This document shows, in pieces, positions 45,564 to 54,189 of a DNA stretch of 64,000 nt. The stretch's first letter is position 1. Each line of letters opens with the position of its first letter. Origin of the DNA: Thermoplasmata archaeon. GTDB lineage: Archaea > Thermoplasmatota > Thermoplasmata > Lutacidiplasmatales > UBA184. Both the position numbers and the translations under genes were made by a program. The stretch lies in contig JAKIWV010000003.1 of NCBI GenBank assembly GCA_022749815.1, positions 222,048 through 286,047 on the forward strand. The letters run 5' to 3'. The notes under the pieces were generated by a model that was given only the letters and a program-made list of their open reading frames with translations, ran no database searches and was not told the DNA's origin.

Positions 45564-46403
45564 GTGAAGCCGACCGTTGCCGACCTATCCGTCACTCGGG
45601 ACGCGTTCGACCGGATCGCTCCGGAATTCGACCAAGTGGTCGGGCGGAACTCGATCAACTCATGGATGAGGGAAACGAGCCGGAGATGGATCCGCACCGT
45701 GTTCCCACCGGGAAGTCGGCTCCTCGACCTAGGGTGCGGCAGCGGGGCCGACGCCGCCGCATTCGCCGAAGAAGGCTACCAGATACTCGCCGTGGACCTG
45801 GCGCCCGAGATGGTCGCGGCGACGCAAGCGAAGGCTCGGGCTTTGGGCCGGACCGATCGGCTCAGGGCTGTCTGCGGCCGACTAGGGGAGGTCGATCGGT
45901 TGATTTCTGCCTCACCGTGGGACCGCTTCGACGGTGCCTACGCCAATTTCAGCCTCGCGTACGAACCGTCTCTACGATCGGTGCTGGAGGCGGTCCACCG
46001 CGTCCTGGAGTCCGGAGGGATGTTCCTTTGTACGTTGCCAAATCGCCTCGCACTGAGCGAGGTGGTGCTGTACGGCCCGCAACTCCGATTCGGCCACATA
46101 CTCCGTCGGTTCCGCGAAACGACATGGATGGACGTCCACGGCATCCGGGTTCCGTTCCACGCCTACAGCTCGGGCGAAGTGACCCTTGCGAGAGCCGGTC
46201 TGTTCCACCTGGTCCATCAGGTCGGGGTTCCGGTCTTCGTCCCACCTCCGTATCTCTTCCCATGGTGGAATCGCCTCGGTAGAGCTCGCCAGGCATTGAC
46301 TGGGCTTGACGGCCGATGGGCCGGTCGCTTCCCCTGGAACCGTCTCGGGGACCACACGCTCTACGGTCTGAAGCGGGTGGACTTCGGGGCATCCCCTCGG
46401 TGA
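45564..46403 (+). CDS. SAM-dependent methyltransferase
   Basis: 279-aa class I methyltransferase. LLDLGCGSGADA at about 53-64, VDLAPEMV, and the post-motif GAYANFSLAYEPSL match ubiquinone/menaquinone-type or sugar methyltransferases. The C-terminal half (HAYSSGEVTLARAGL) resembles methyltransferases of glycan clusters. GTG 45564 starts near the domain; an in-frame GTG at 45459 adds 35 unlikely residues. Substrate unknown. Confidence 0.75.
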   Translation: MKPTVADLSVTRDAFDRIAPEFDQVVGRNSINSWMRETSRRWIRTVFPPGSRLLDLGCGSGADAAAFAEEGYQILAVDLAPEMVAATQAKARALGRTDRLRAVCGRLGEVDRLISASPWDRFDGAYANFSLAYEPSLRSVLEAVHRVLESGGMFLCTLPNRLALSEVVLYGPQLRFGHILRRFRETTWMDVHGIRVPFHAYSSGEVTLARAGLFHLVHQVGVPVFVPPPYLFPWWNRLGRARQALTGLDGRWAGRFPWNRLGDHTLYGLKRVDFGASPR

Positions 46404-46469
46404 CCCTCGGGGGCCAGTCGAAGCCTGGACCGGCCGGCAGCCCACCAACCGTGCCCCGTCCGGAGTCCG

Positions 46470-47489
46470 CTACTCGGGGCGCGTCCAAACCGTCGTTGCG
46501 ACAAGCCAAGCGCTCAGGGGAACCATCACTACTAGGACGAGGGTGATCAGTGGAAGGCCGGGGCCCGAGCAGAGCGACGAGGGGCCCTGAACAAGCAAGT
46601 TGTGGATCGCGACCCGCACGTGATAATTGTAGCCTGCGACGAGGAAGTAGGTGTAGCTCAGGACACCGCCCGCGCCCGAGACTCCCAAAGTGGTGAACGT
46701 CTTGGACAGGAGAGGTGACAGGTCGATTGAGTAGCTGCGCGAAACGTTGCCGTTCGGGAGCTGATCGATGGGAAAAATGACGTCGCCGACGATACCGCCC
46801 CCAATGTCGACGCCGATTCCCGACGTTGCCCCCGGGGCGACCGAGTTCCCGGTCCACAGCCCCAGCTCCGTGCCGACCAGCCGGGCCCCCCCGCCCGTGG
46901 AGAGAGGGGGCAGCGTCGTGGTGGCCACGAGTCCGACAAACCCCCAGGCTGGGAGGCCCGGAAGGGGCGCGGGGGCCGACCAGTCCAGGGAGAAGTCGAT
47001 CCTCCAGTCGCCGGCACTCTCGGGCAATCCCACGTACTGCGGCACCACCGCCTCCGTGGGGGTTAGCGTCGTGTTGCCCACGGTAACCGCGCACGGAACG
47101 AAGCCGCTTTGGACCTGGTTGTAGTCCCCCCACGAGGGTTCTCGGAAGACCTGCGTGCGTGGGACCTCCGTGAAGCCGAAGACCTGGGGGCCTACGGCAA
47201 AGTGGGGCGCCAAGGCCGTCGAGGGGGGGGAAGAGAGCGGGCCGACCAGATAGTCGACGACCCCCGGCCCTCCGGTGGGGGCGCTCCACTGAATGCGAGC
47301 GGGGAGGGAGCTGTTGAAACCCGGGAGGTAGTTCGGGTTCCAGATGGGCCCGTTGTCGGGGCCGGTCAAACCCGGGTCGCGATTGTAGATGGAGACCGCC
47401 GCGGTCGGTCCGGGGGGGATCGCCTCGGGGAGGGAGGCGGCCAGCAGGATCGCAATCCCCAGAACGGCGAGCGGCCAGCGGCCCGTCAT
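46470..47489 (-). CDS. Secreted membrane-anchored protein
   Basis: 339-aa protein, family unknown. Signal-like helix at 5-25 (LAVLGIAILLAASLP), a long beta-rich extracellular region with sequons (NSS, NTT, NVS), and a C-terminal TM helix (LITLVLVVMVPLSAWLVATTVW) close to the end. ATG 47489 overlaps the stop of the 77-codon gene before it as ATGA. Confidence 0.65.
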   Translation of the reverse strand: MTGRWPLAVLGIAILLAASLPEAIPPGPTAAVSIYNRDPGLTGPDNGPIWNPNYLPGFNSSLPARIQWSAPTGGPGVVDYLVGPLSSPPSTALAPHFAVGPQVFGFTEVPRTQVFREPSWGDYNQVQSGFVPCAVTVGNTTLTPTEAVVPQYVGLPESAGDWRIDFSLDWSAPAPLPGLPAWGFVGLVATTTLPPLSTGGGARLVGTELGLWTGNSVAPGATSGIGVDIGGGIVGDVIFPIDQLPNGNVSRSYSIDLSPLLSKTFTTLGVSGAGGVLSYTYFLVAGYNYHVRVAIHNLLVQGPSSLCSGPGLPLITLVLVVMVPLSAWLVATTVWTRPE

Positions 47490-47719
47490 GAACCGTGGGG
47501 GTACGTCGAGCGGATCAGGTCGAGGACCTTCGGGGTGGAGTATTCCGCCCGAGCCACCAGCCGATCCGCGGTCCGAATCCGCTTTACGCCGACGAACCGC
47601 TTTGAGACGATGAAGAGGTACGAATAGGTCCGCATGGTTAGTGCGACGACGGCCCCTTGAGGCTCCATGAGGAGTTTGACCACCCCGCGCTCGCGGATCC
47701 ACCTCCGGGGCATGGCCAT
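47486..47719 (-). CDS. Small uncharacterised basic protein
   Basis: 77-aa soluble protein not recognised. It begins MAMPRRWIRERGVVKLL and is rich in Arg, Val and Tyr. A TATA box 19-26 nt upstream and an ATGA overlap into the following secreted protein argue that it is expressed and that the two are coupled. ATG 47713 is the alternative start. Confidence 0.6.
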   Translation of the reverse strand: MAMPRRWIRERGVVKLLMEPQGAVVALTMRTYSYLFIVSKRFVGVKRIRTADRLVARAEYSTPKVLDLIRSTYPHGS

Positions 47720-47737
47720 CGAAGAGTCACGGGTCGA

Positions 47738-47745
47738 GATATACC
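47738..47745 (-). promoter_or_regulatory. TATA box for the 47486-47719 gene pair
   Basis: Minus-strand GGTATATC lies 19-26 nt before ATG 47719, or 25-32 nt before ATG 47713, as in leaderless archaeal genes. Confidence 0.55.
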
Positions 47746-47788
47746 TCTCAGGGTGAGGCGGGAACCGGCTGGGAGGCGGGGCTCGGGA

Positions 47789-48508
47789 CTACGCTTTGTT
47801 CCCGGAGGCTTCGGAGGAGGGGGTGGGTGTTCTCCTCTGATTTCTGAACTGGAGAAATCCTTCCAGCGGCGGCAGTCCGACTACGATGAAACAAGCCACC
47901 TTGAGCGGGAGGTTGAAGGCGTACGCCCATGCGACCTGAGTAGCGGTCCCGAGATCGATCACGGGGAAGCCGATGGCTGACCATATCCCGAAGCCGAGAA
48001 GAATTCCGCCGAACAGGGCCCAGAATCGTGTCGAGAATTTCCAGGAGCCCGCTCCGACGAAGCCGAGCGAGATCCAGGTGCCGAGCGACACGACGGTCCA
48101 GAGGCTGACCGTCCACCCTGGATGTACCAGCTTGTCACAGAGCTCGTACAGCAGCTCGAATAGACCCGCGCCCGCGAACGGCAACGTGGCGGCCATCAGG
48201 AAGGTTCTCCACCACGCGACTCGGGTCCAGCGAAGGTAGAGGTACTGCATGGTCGCGAAGAGGACCACCGCCGACAGCCACGTTACTGGAAAAATCGGGT
48301 TGGACCGCTGGAGGGTGAACCAGGCCACGAACGTAGTGACGTAGATTACGCCTGGGCCCCACGGAGCCACGTTGACCAAGAGGAACAGGGCCGCCAACGG
48401 CGCGAAGAGGAGCTCCGGGCGTGCGCGTACCAGCTCGTGGATCCGGGTTGTCCTCGTGGCGTTCGCCCCGGGGGAGAGGCGCTCCTGGTCCTCCCTCCTG
48501 CCAAGCAC
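47789..48508 (-). CDS. Multi-pass membrane protein
   Basis: 239-aa protein with about seven hydrophobic helices between residues 30 and 220 and short polar ends. No family motif recognised. Its stop is 43 nt beyond the neighbouring TATA box, so it is the last gene of its own unit. Confidence 0.65.
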   Translation of the reverse strand: MLGRREDQERLSPGANATRTTRIHELVRARPELLFAPLAALFLLVNVAPWGPGVIYVTTFVAWFTLQRSNPIFPVTWLSAVVLFATMQYLYLRWTRVAWWRTFLMAATLPFAGAGLFELLYELCDKLVHPGWTVSLWTVVSLGTWISLGFVGAGSWKFSTRFWALFGGILLGFGIWSAIGFPVIDLGTATQVAWAYAFNLPLKVACFIVVGLPPLEGFLQFRNQRRTPTPSSEASGNKA

Positions 48509-49012
48509 CCGGCGGGGAGACCCGCGCCTCGGAAAATACTGCTCCCGACCGCCGAACGGGACTCTCTTGCCCTAAATGCGGTGCCTCTGGGGCGCCTTCC
48601 TCCTTGACACTCAACCCCGGTGCCACCTTCAGCCGATGCGGTCTCGAGGTACGCACCGTCCCAGGAGGCCCCGACGTGCGGGTTGTCTCGGGGGGCGCGG
48701 TCCGGTTGGGTCCCGAGAACCCTCGACGATAAAATGCCGAACCGGTCAGAGCTCGCCTAGGACGGCATAGACCCGGTCACCTGCTGCCGAGGATCGCCTG
48801 TCGACCTAATCTGTGGAGCCAACTCTCGGGTCGCGATGTTTCGACCTTGGACCAATCGATTCCGTGCTCGCACCAAAAATCAGGTGGTGGCCGCCTCCCT
48901 CGACCTCCTCAAGGAGTGAACTGTCACGACGGCCGTATCCGCTGCTCGAAGCGACTCGTTCGCGACGACGGCGCCCGGCCAAGACGACCTGCGTGACCTA
49001 GTCGACGCGCGA
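48509..49012. other. 504-bp gap with a degenerate zinc-ribbon-like frame
   Basis: No convincing gene. The plus strand from about 48562 encodes LSCPKCGASGAPSS...TFSRCGLEV, which recalls the N-terminal zinc ribbon of transcription factor B but has lost the third cysteine (F in place of C) and stops at 48732 without a cyclin fold. It may be a TFB remnant or chance. The rest shows no ORF, tRNA or repeat. Confidence 0.3.
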
Positions 49013-49906
49013 GTGACGGGTGCGCTCGACGTCGCGAGTGAAGTGAACGCGCCGGTCGAACTCGACACATTGGTCGACCTGTTGCCGGAGGACGGGCCCC
49101 GGTCCGCCGAAGATCTGGCGGGCTGGATTCGAGCCCATCCCTCCGCGGGACGGGTGTATGGCGGATATGCGCATCCTCTCCAGCGGCCTCACGCTGCGCC
49201 CGAGGTCGGTCGGCGGGAGCGAGCTGAGCTGTATTGGCAAGCCGCCCGGAACCTCCTAGAGTCGGATCTCAGGGGGACCCAGCCTTGGATCTCCTTCCTC
49301 GGCGTGACTGGTTCGACCGCCTACCGGGATCCTCAAGAAGGCGACGATTGCGACCTCATGGCGATCGTTCGCCCGGGAACGGTGTGGGTCTTCGTGGCCT
49401 ACGTCTTCCTCCGCCTCCGGCTCGCCCGGCGCCCGCGGGTCGGGCCTTCCGATCCGGTCTGGTGCTTCAATTACACCTTGGACGAGGGCGCGGCGATCCA
49501 AGAGTTTGTCCGACCCCGAGGGTTCCTCTTTGCCCGAGAAGCGCTGGTCGCCCGACCGCTGCAAGGGGAGGCGTACTATCGGGGCCTGCTTCGCCGCAGT
49601 GATTGGCTTCGACTGGAGGCGCCTCGGCTCTACGCTCGTTGGAAATCGACGGGACTACCGGAGCCGACCCCACCGCGACCGGCCCCCCTAGGAGTCCGCT
49701 GGCTGAACAGCGCTTTGTTCGTGGTTGTCGCGACGTACCTTCAGCTCAAGGGGCTCTTGGTGAACCATCACTTGAAGCGGGCCGGTCGCGGGAGCGAGAG
49801 CTTCCGTACGGTCACCCGGCTCGATCGGATGGCGCTCGCGACGGCGAAGTTCGATCGGTTGACGACGCGATACGGTCGGGCCACGGCGGTCCCTCCCGAA
49901 TCGTAG
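49013..49906 (+). CDS. Nucleotidyltransferase-fold protein
   Basis: 297-aa protein. FLGVTGSTAYRDPQEGDDCDLMAIV (about 95-120, quoted in part) is the GS...DxD motif of the minimal nucleotidyltransferase superfamily. The C-terminal half has a hydrophobic stretch (LFVVVATYLQLKGLLV) that may lie in the membrane. Start GTG 49013. Its 3' end overlaps the convergent glycosyltransferase by 95 nt. Substrate unknown. Confidence 0.65.
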   Translation: MTGALDVASEVNAPVELDTLVDLLPEDGPRSAEDLAGWIRAHPSAGRVYGGYAHPLQRPHAAPEVGRRERAELYWQAARNLLESDLRGTQPWISFLGVTGSTAYRDPQEGDDCDLMAIVRPGTVWVFVAYVFLRLRLARRPRVGPSDPVWCFNYTLDEGAAIQEFVRPRGFLFAREALVARPLQGEAYYRGLLRRSDWLRLEAPRLYARWKSTGLPEPTPPRPAPLGVRWLNSALFVVVATYLQLKGLLVNHHLKRAGRGSESFRTVTRLDRMALATAKFDRLTTRYGRATAVPPES

Positions 49907-50825
49907 TCCAGAGAACGTGGTCCCGAACGGGCGGGATCCAGTCCCACGCGGCGAGGGTCCAGGCCATCAGTTCGAGGACCCCCAGGGTGGCCAGGGCGCG
50001 GAGCCCGCGGGGGCGTCCTCGGAGGGCGTCCCAGATCATGCGGAGGACGACCCCCGGCTCGCGGGCCACGAAGCTCTGCAACGTGCTGGGGTTCACGCCG
50101 GTGAGCCGACCCACCTGGCGGTGACCCCAATGGATTCGGCGACGCTGAGCCAGGTGGTCAGAGAAGGCCCCCGGAACCTCGATGGTCACTTCCGCCATGG
50201 GAGCGTAGAGAAGGGCACCTCCGTTCCGCGTGAGCCACGCCCCAGCAAACGCCCCGTCGTTGACCACGCCGGGTTCGAGGGGGGGAAGGTGCTCCGCCGG
50301 AAAGAGGAGGAGGTTGTCCGCGAGGTGCGTGCCCCGAGCGTTCGAAAGCGTCCAGGCGTGGAACGCGTGATGAAGGTCGTACAACAGCCGGATCTCGGAG
50401 GCCAGCGGCCCGGCATCGGTGAACGGGGGTGTGGGCCGGCCCATGACGCCAAACGGAGGCGACCGGCCCTCCGCCGCGCGAAGCAGGGCGCGTACGGAGC
50501 CCGGCCCCGCCCGTGAGTCCCCGTCCAGAAGGACGAGGTACGTCCCACGTACCCGGGAAAAGAGTCTCTTCAACGCGGCGGATTTTCCCCGACGCTCCGG
50601 TTCGAACAGAAGGTGGACCCGGGGGTCGCGTCTCGTCCACTCCTCGACGACGGAAGCCGTGGCGTCCGTCGAACCGCTCACGGCGACCCAGAGGTCGGTC
50701 CACTTGGCGCCGGGCGGGAGGTCCTGTTCGAGGAGTGACCGAATCGCGGTCCCAATCCGGTCTGCCTCGTTGAACGCCGAGATCCCCCCCACCAGGTCGA
50801 TGCGCGAGACGGAGTCGGCCATCAA
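49812..50825 (-). CDS. Family 2 glycosyltransferase
   Basis: 337-aa GT-A enzyme. SAFNEADRIGTAIRSLL starts the nucleotide-binding fold, VLLDGDSRAG (Asp101, Asp103) is the metal-binding DxD and QRRRIHWGH the QxxRW-like acceptor motif. It lacks the long C-terminal TM bundle of synthases, with one weak helix (LGVLELMAWTLAAWDW). It could serve glycan assembly for AglB. ATG 50825 or 50822. Confidence 0.85.
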   Translation of the reverse strand: MMADSVSRIDLVGGISAFNEADRIGTAIRSLLEQDLPPGAKWTDLWVAVSGSTDATASVVEEWTRRDPRVHLLFEPERRGKSAALKRLFSRVRGTYLVLLDGDSRAGPGSVRALLRAAEGRSPPFGVMGRPTPPFTDAGPLASEIRLLYDLHHAFHAWTLSNARGTHLADNLLLFPAEHLPPLEPGVVNDGAFAGAWLTRNGGALLYAPMAEVTIEVPGAFSDHLAQRRRIHWGHRQVGRLTGVNPSTLQSFVAREPGVVLRMIWDALRGRPRGLRALATLGVLELMAWTLAAWDWIPPVRDHVLWTTIREGPPWPDRIASSTDRTSPSRAPSDRAG

Positions 50826-50944
50826 TCCCTCGTGGCTATCGTAACGCCCCGTGCGGGACTACGATGACTCCCTCCACCTCGTTTTTGGTGCGGAGGCGAA
50901 ATCGATTGGTGCGACCGAGAAAGGGGCAGCCGGCCCCGACAGAC

Positions 50945-52216
50945 CTAGCCCGGCGGAGGCTTCCGTTTCCGGGGGTCCGGCACAGCGGGTCCGGAGGTGA
51001 AGTCGTGCCGTCCTTCGGTGGATTCGGTCGACGGGGTAGCCCCGGACGACTGTGCCACTCCAAACGAGGGTGGGGGAGCCGAACGGCGCGTACCGAGGGG
51101 ATCGGGCAGATTCGCCGCCGCGGCCCCGCCTGGGCCGGGTGGACCGATCGGTGTAACCATCGCCATGGACTCTTCCGACTCGGCCTTGATCTCGTCCTCG
51201 ATGGATTTGATCTCCGTATCGAGCTCTTCTTGTTTGGGGATCGGGCCCAGAATATCGTCCATCTTCCCGATCCGAGCTTCGAGCTCGTCCATCGTACTCA
51301 GGCTCCGGTCGGGAACGGTCCTCGCCATGCCGAGGTACTCCGATGCGCCCTCCACGAGGCGGGAGAGCTCGAACGGGAACAGGATCTTCGTGGACTGGCC
51401 GTTGCCGAGGTTGGAAAGGGTGTCCAACGAAAGCACGGTGAGCGCCTTGGAGTCCAACGTACCCGCGCCGAGGGCCAGTATCCGCAGCCGCTGCGACTCA
51501 CCCTGGGCTTCGAGAATCGTGGCCAGCCGAGTGCCCTCGGCCTCCAGGATCTTGGACTGCCGAAGCCCTTCGGCTTGGAGGATCCGGGAGCGCTTCTGTC
51601 CCTCAGATACGAGGATGGCGGAGCGCTTCTCTCCGTCGGCCCGCAGGACTGCGGCCCGCCGCTGCCTCTCCGCGGAGGTCTGCTCTTCCATCGCCGCCTT
51701 CACCGGGCCAACGGGGTCGACCTCCTTGATCTCGACAGCCTCGACCCGGACGCCCCACTTGTCGGTGGACTCGTCGAGGATGTCCCTCAGCCGGGTGTTG
51801 ATCCGCTCGCGGTTGTAGAGGACCTCATCCAGCTCCATGTCCCCGATGACCGACCGCAGAGTGGTCTGGGCAAGGGCAACGGTCGCGATGTGGTAGTCCT
51901 GGACTTGGAAGATGGCCTTCGCCGCGTCGACCACCTTGATGTAGATGATCGCGTCCACGTTGGTGGGCGAGTTGTCTTTCGTGATGACTTCCTGCCGGGG
52001 CACCTCGAGCACTTGTGTGCGCAGGTCAATCTTGATCACGGTCGACAGGGGGCTGACGAAGTTCAACCCGGGGTTCAGGATCTTCTTGTACGATCCCAAC
52101 AGGGTTTGAATCCCCTGCTGGTAGGGCTGAATCTGATAGGTGGCGCGCGAGATGATGACCAGGAGGATCAGGGTCGCCACAATGGCGATGGCCGTAAGCG
52201 TGACCGGATCAACCAT
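50945..52216 (-). CDS. SPFH/band 7 (stomatin-like) protein
   Basis: 423-aa membrane scaffold protein. TM helix at 5-27, SPFH domain about 25-185 (PYQQGIQTLLGSYKKILNPGLNFV), then an Ala/Glu-rich coiled coil (185-240) with AERQRRAAVLRADGEK. The Pro/Gly/Ala-rich tail after about 345 is low complexity. The partner NfeD gene is 9 nt upstream, the classical stomatin-NfeD pair. Confidence 0.92.
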   Translation of the reverse strand: MVDPVTLTAIAIVATLILLVIISRATYQIQPYQQGIQTLLGSYKKILNPGLNFVSPLSTVIKIDLRTQVLEVPRQEVITKDNSPTNVDAIIYIKVVDAAKAIFQVQDYHIATVALAQTTLRSVIGDMELDEVLYNRERINTRLRDILDESTDKWGVRVEAVEIKEVDPVGPVKAAMEEQTSAERQRRAAVLRADGEKRSAILVSEGQKRSRILQAEGLRQSKILEAEGTRLATILEAQGESQRLRILALGAGTLDSKALTVLSLDTLSNLGNGQSTKILFPFELSRLVEGASEYLGMARTVPDRSLSTMDELEARIGKMDDILGPIPKQEELDTEIKSIEDEIKAESEESMAMVTPIGPPGPGGAAAANLPDPLGTRRSAPPPSFGVAQSSGATPSTESTEGRHDFTSGPAVPDPRKRKPPPG

Positions 52217-52225
52217 TTTTTCTCC

Positions 52226-52735
52226 CTAGTTCTGCGCCCCGTACCCATCCAGGGGCTGCACCGTAACGCTCACGCCCTCGCCTCGAAGAACCCGAACTTT
52301 CGTTCCCTCGGGGATGGGCCGGTCGGCTCGCGCCGACCAGACTTCGGAGTTGATCCGGACCTTGCCCCGGATCGTGTCGGGCACGATCGGCGCGATGACG
52401 ATCCCGACCTCGCCGGTCAAGGAGTCGCTGGTCGTACTCATCGGTTTGTGGGTGGGCGCCACCCATCGGTAGTACGGTATCGTAGCGAAGGCCGCCCCGA
52501 CAGCCACCGTCACGACCACGGCCGGTCCCCAGACCGTCGTGAGGAGCAACGGTTCAGCAAAGAGAGCTAAGACACCGGCCGCGAGAAGAATCGATGCGGG
52601 AATCAGCAGGAAGACCCCGGGGTGGACGAGTTCTAGGACGAACAGGACGAGGCCGATAGCGACCAGGGTAACGCCAATGCCCAGTGCTACGGGGTCTGTC
52701 ACGGCCGCAGCGCCGTGGAGAGGCGCCGGCCGCAT
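52226..52735 (-). CDS. nfeD: NfeD family protein
   Basis: 169-aa short NfeD. Three TM helices (about 15-85) then a C-terminal OB fold (GEVGIVIAPIVPDTIRGKVRIN, EGTKVRVLRGEGVSVTVQP). It lacks the ClpP-like protease domain of long NfeD. ATG 52735 used; GTG 52702 is a good alternative with a TATA-like tract upstream. Works with the SPFH protein in membrane microdomains. Confidence 0.88.
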   Translation of the reverse strand: MRPAPLHGAAAVTDPVALGIGVTLVAIGLVLFVLELVHPGVFLLIPASILLAAGVLALFAEPLLLTTVWGPAVVVTVAVGAAFATIPYYRWVAPTHKPMSTTSDSLTGEVGIVIAPIVPDTIRGKVRINSEVWSARADRPIPEGTKVRVLRGEGVSVTVQPLDGYGAQN

Positions 52736-52824
52736 AAGGAATTCGGGTGGGCCGGCGGGTCCCGCCCTCCATCGGCCACCGAGCCCCCTAACCCTTTTGG
52801 GTGAGCGGCGGGATTTGGACCCGG

Positions 52825-53613
52825 ATGCCCGACCCTGAGGAGTTGCTCTATCCGACCCGGGCGGAGCGGGTGGAAGATCGGCGAAAGGAGCGCCAACAGC
52901 GGAAGCTGGTGGACGAATTCTTCGACCACGCAACCTTGCTCGCGGTGGGGCGACTCATCAATCGGGGGCAGTTTCAGAGCGTGGACTATCCCATCTCCAC
53001 AGGGAAGGAAGGGGGAGTCTTCCGGGCCTCGAGCCCGGACGGCTTCCGGGCCGTGAAGATCTACCGCATCGGGAACACGATCTTCCGTCACGTGCCCCCC
53101 TACGTGATCGAGTGGCTGCGCCGAGAGGTCGGGGCGATGGGGAATACCTCGCGGATGATCTTCGCCTGGACGCGCCGGGAGCACACCGTCCTCACGCAGC
53201 TGCGGGAGGCCGACGTTCGGGTGCCACAACCCTTCGGCCATTTCCGGAACGTACTTGTGATGGACTTCATTGGAGTCGAGGGGCTCCCGGCTCCGCCGAT
53301 GCAGGAGATCGTACTGCAGGACCCGCAGGCGGTGTTCGAGGACCTCACCGCCCAGCTCAAACGGATGGTCGTGACGGCCCACCTCGTCCACGGGGACTTG
53401 TCCCCGTACAACGTGCTGGTCCTCGAGGACCGGCCGGTCCTTATCGACGTCGCCCAGGCGATCGCCACAGACCATCCGCAGGCCCGGGAGCTCCTCCTAC
53501 GCGACACGGCCAACTTCGCACGCTACTTCCGTCGGTTGGGCGTCGAGACCTCGGCGAAGGAGTTTTTCGAGGCCGCGGGTGGGGCTGAGTTGCCTTCGGG
53601 AACTACGACATGA
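52825..53613 (+). CDS. rio1: RIO1-type serine protein kinase
   Basis: 262-aa atypical kinase for small-subunit ribosome maturation. Glycine loop ISTGKEGGVF, Lys78 in AVKIYR, catalytic loop VHGDLSPYNVL (Asp191, Asn196) and metal Asp208 in VLIDVAQAI. An N-terminal winged helix precedes. ATG 52825 follows a GTG at 52801 in the same frame. ATGA overlap with the KH gene, as in many archaea. Confidence 0.94.
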   Translation: MPDPEELLYPTRAERVEDRRKERQQRKLVDEFFDHATLLAVGRLINRGQFQSVDYPISTGKEGGVFRASSPDGFRAVKIYRIGNTIFRHVPPYVIEWLRREVGAMGNTSRMIFAWTRREHTVLTQLREADVRVPQPFGHFRNVLVMDFIGVEGLPAPPMQEIVLQDPQAVFEDLTAQLKRMVVTAHLVHGDLSPYNVLVLEDRPVLIDVAQAIATDHPQARELLLRDTANFARYFRRLGVETSAKEFFEAAGGAELPSGTTT

Positions 53614-54182
53614 GCGTACTCTTCGCCCGCATCCCGGACGACCGCGTGGGGGCTCTCATCGGTCCGGGGGGTTCCACCCGTCGAGAGATCGAGCAGAAGA
53701 CCAAAGCCCACCTCGAGATCGATGCCGACGAGGGGGCCGTTGGCGTCTCGAACGACGACTCGGCCGACCCTATCGGGGCGCTGCAGGCGCGGGACATCGT
53801 CGTCGCCATTGGCCGGGGCTTCTCGCCCGAGCGGGCCATGCGCCTCCTGCAGGACGACACCTACCTGGGGGTCATCGACATCAAGCAAGTGACGGGAAAA
53901 CACACGAAATCGGCCCTCTGGCGGATCCGGTCGCGGTTGATCGGCACGGCAGGACGGGCACGCGGCCGGATCGAACAGCTCTCCGGTTGCTCGGTGAGCA
54001 TCTACGGGAGCACGGTCGCGCTCATCGGAAAGGAGAAGGAACTTGAACGGGCCACCCAGGCGGTGGAGCTCCTGCTGCGGGGAAGCGAGCACTCGACGGT
54101 GTTCCACCTCCTCGCTCGTCTTCGGAATGAGGCGAACCGGGCCGAGGCCATCGAGACCCCGGATCTTCCCGACGCGGAGTAA
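53610..54182 (+). CDS. KH-domain RNA-processing protein (Pno1/Dim2 type)
   Basis: 190-aa protein with two KH domains: residues 1-70 with IGPGGS as the GxxG loop and 85-165 with RLIGTAGRARGRIEQLSG. The latter is the signature of archaeal/eukaryotic Pno1 (Dim2), a 40S/30S assembly factor that works with RIO1. Coupled to rio1 and followed 7 nt later by primase. Confidence 0.93.
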   Translation: MSVLFARIPDDRVGALIGPGGSTRREIEQKTKAHLEIDADEGAVGVSNDDSADPIGALQARDIVVAIGRGFSPERAMRLLQDDTYLGVIDIKQVTGKHTKSALWRIRSRLIGTAGRARGRIEQLSGCSVSIYGSTVALIGKEKELERATQAVELLLRGSEHSTVFHLLARLRNEANRAEAIETPDLPDAE

Positions 54183-54189
54183 CGGGCCC

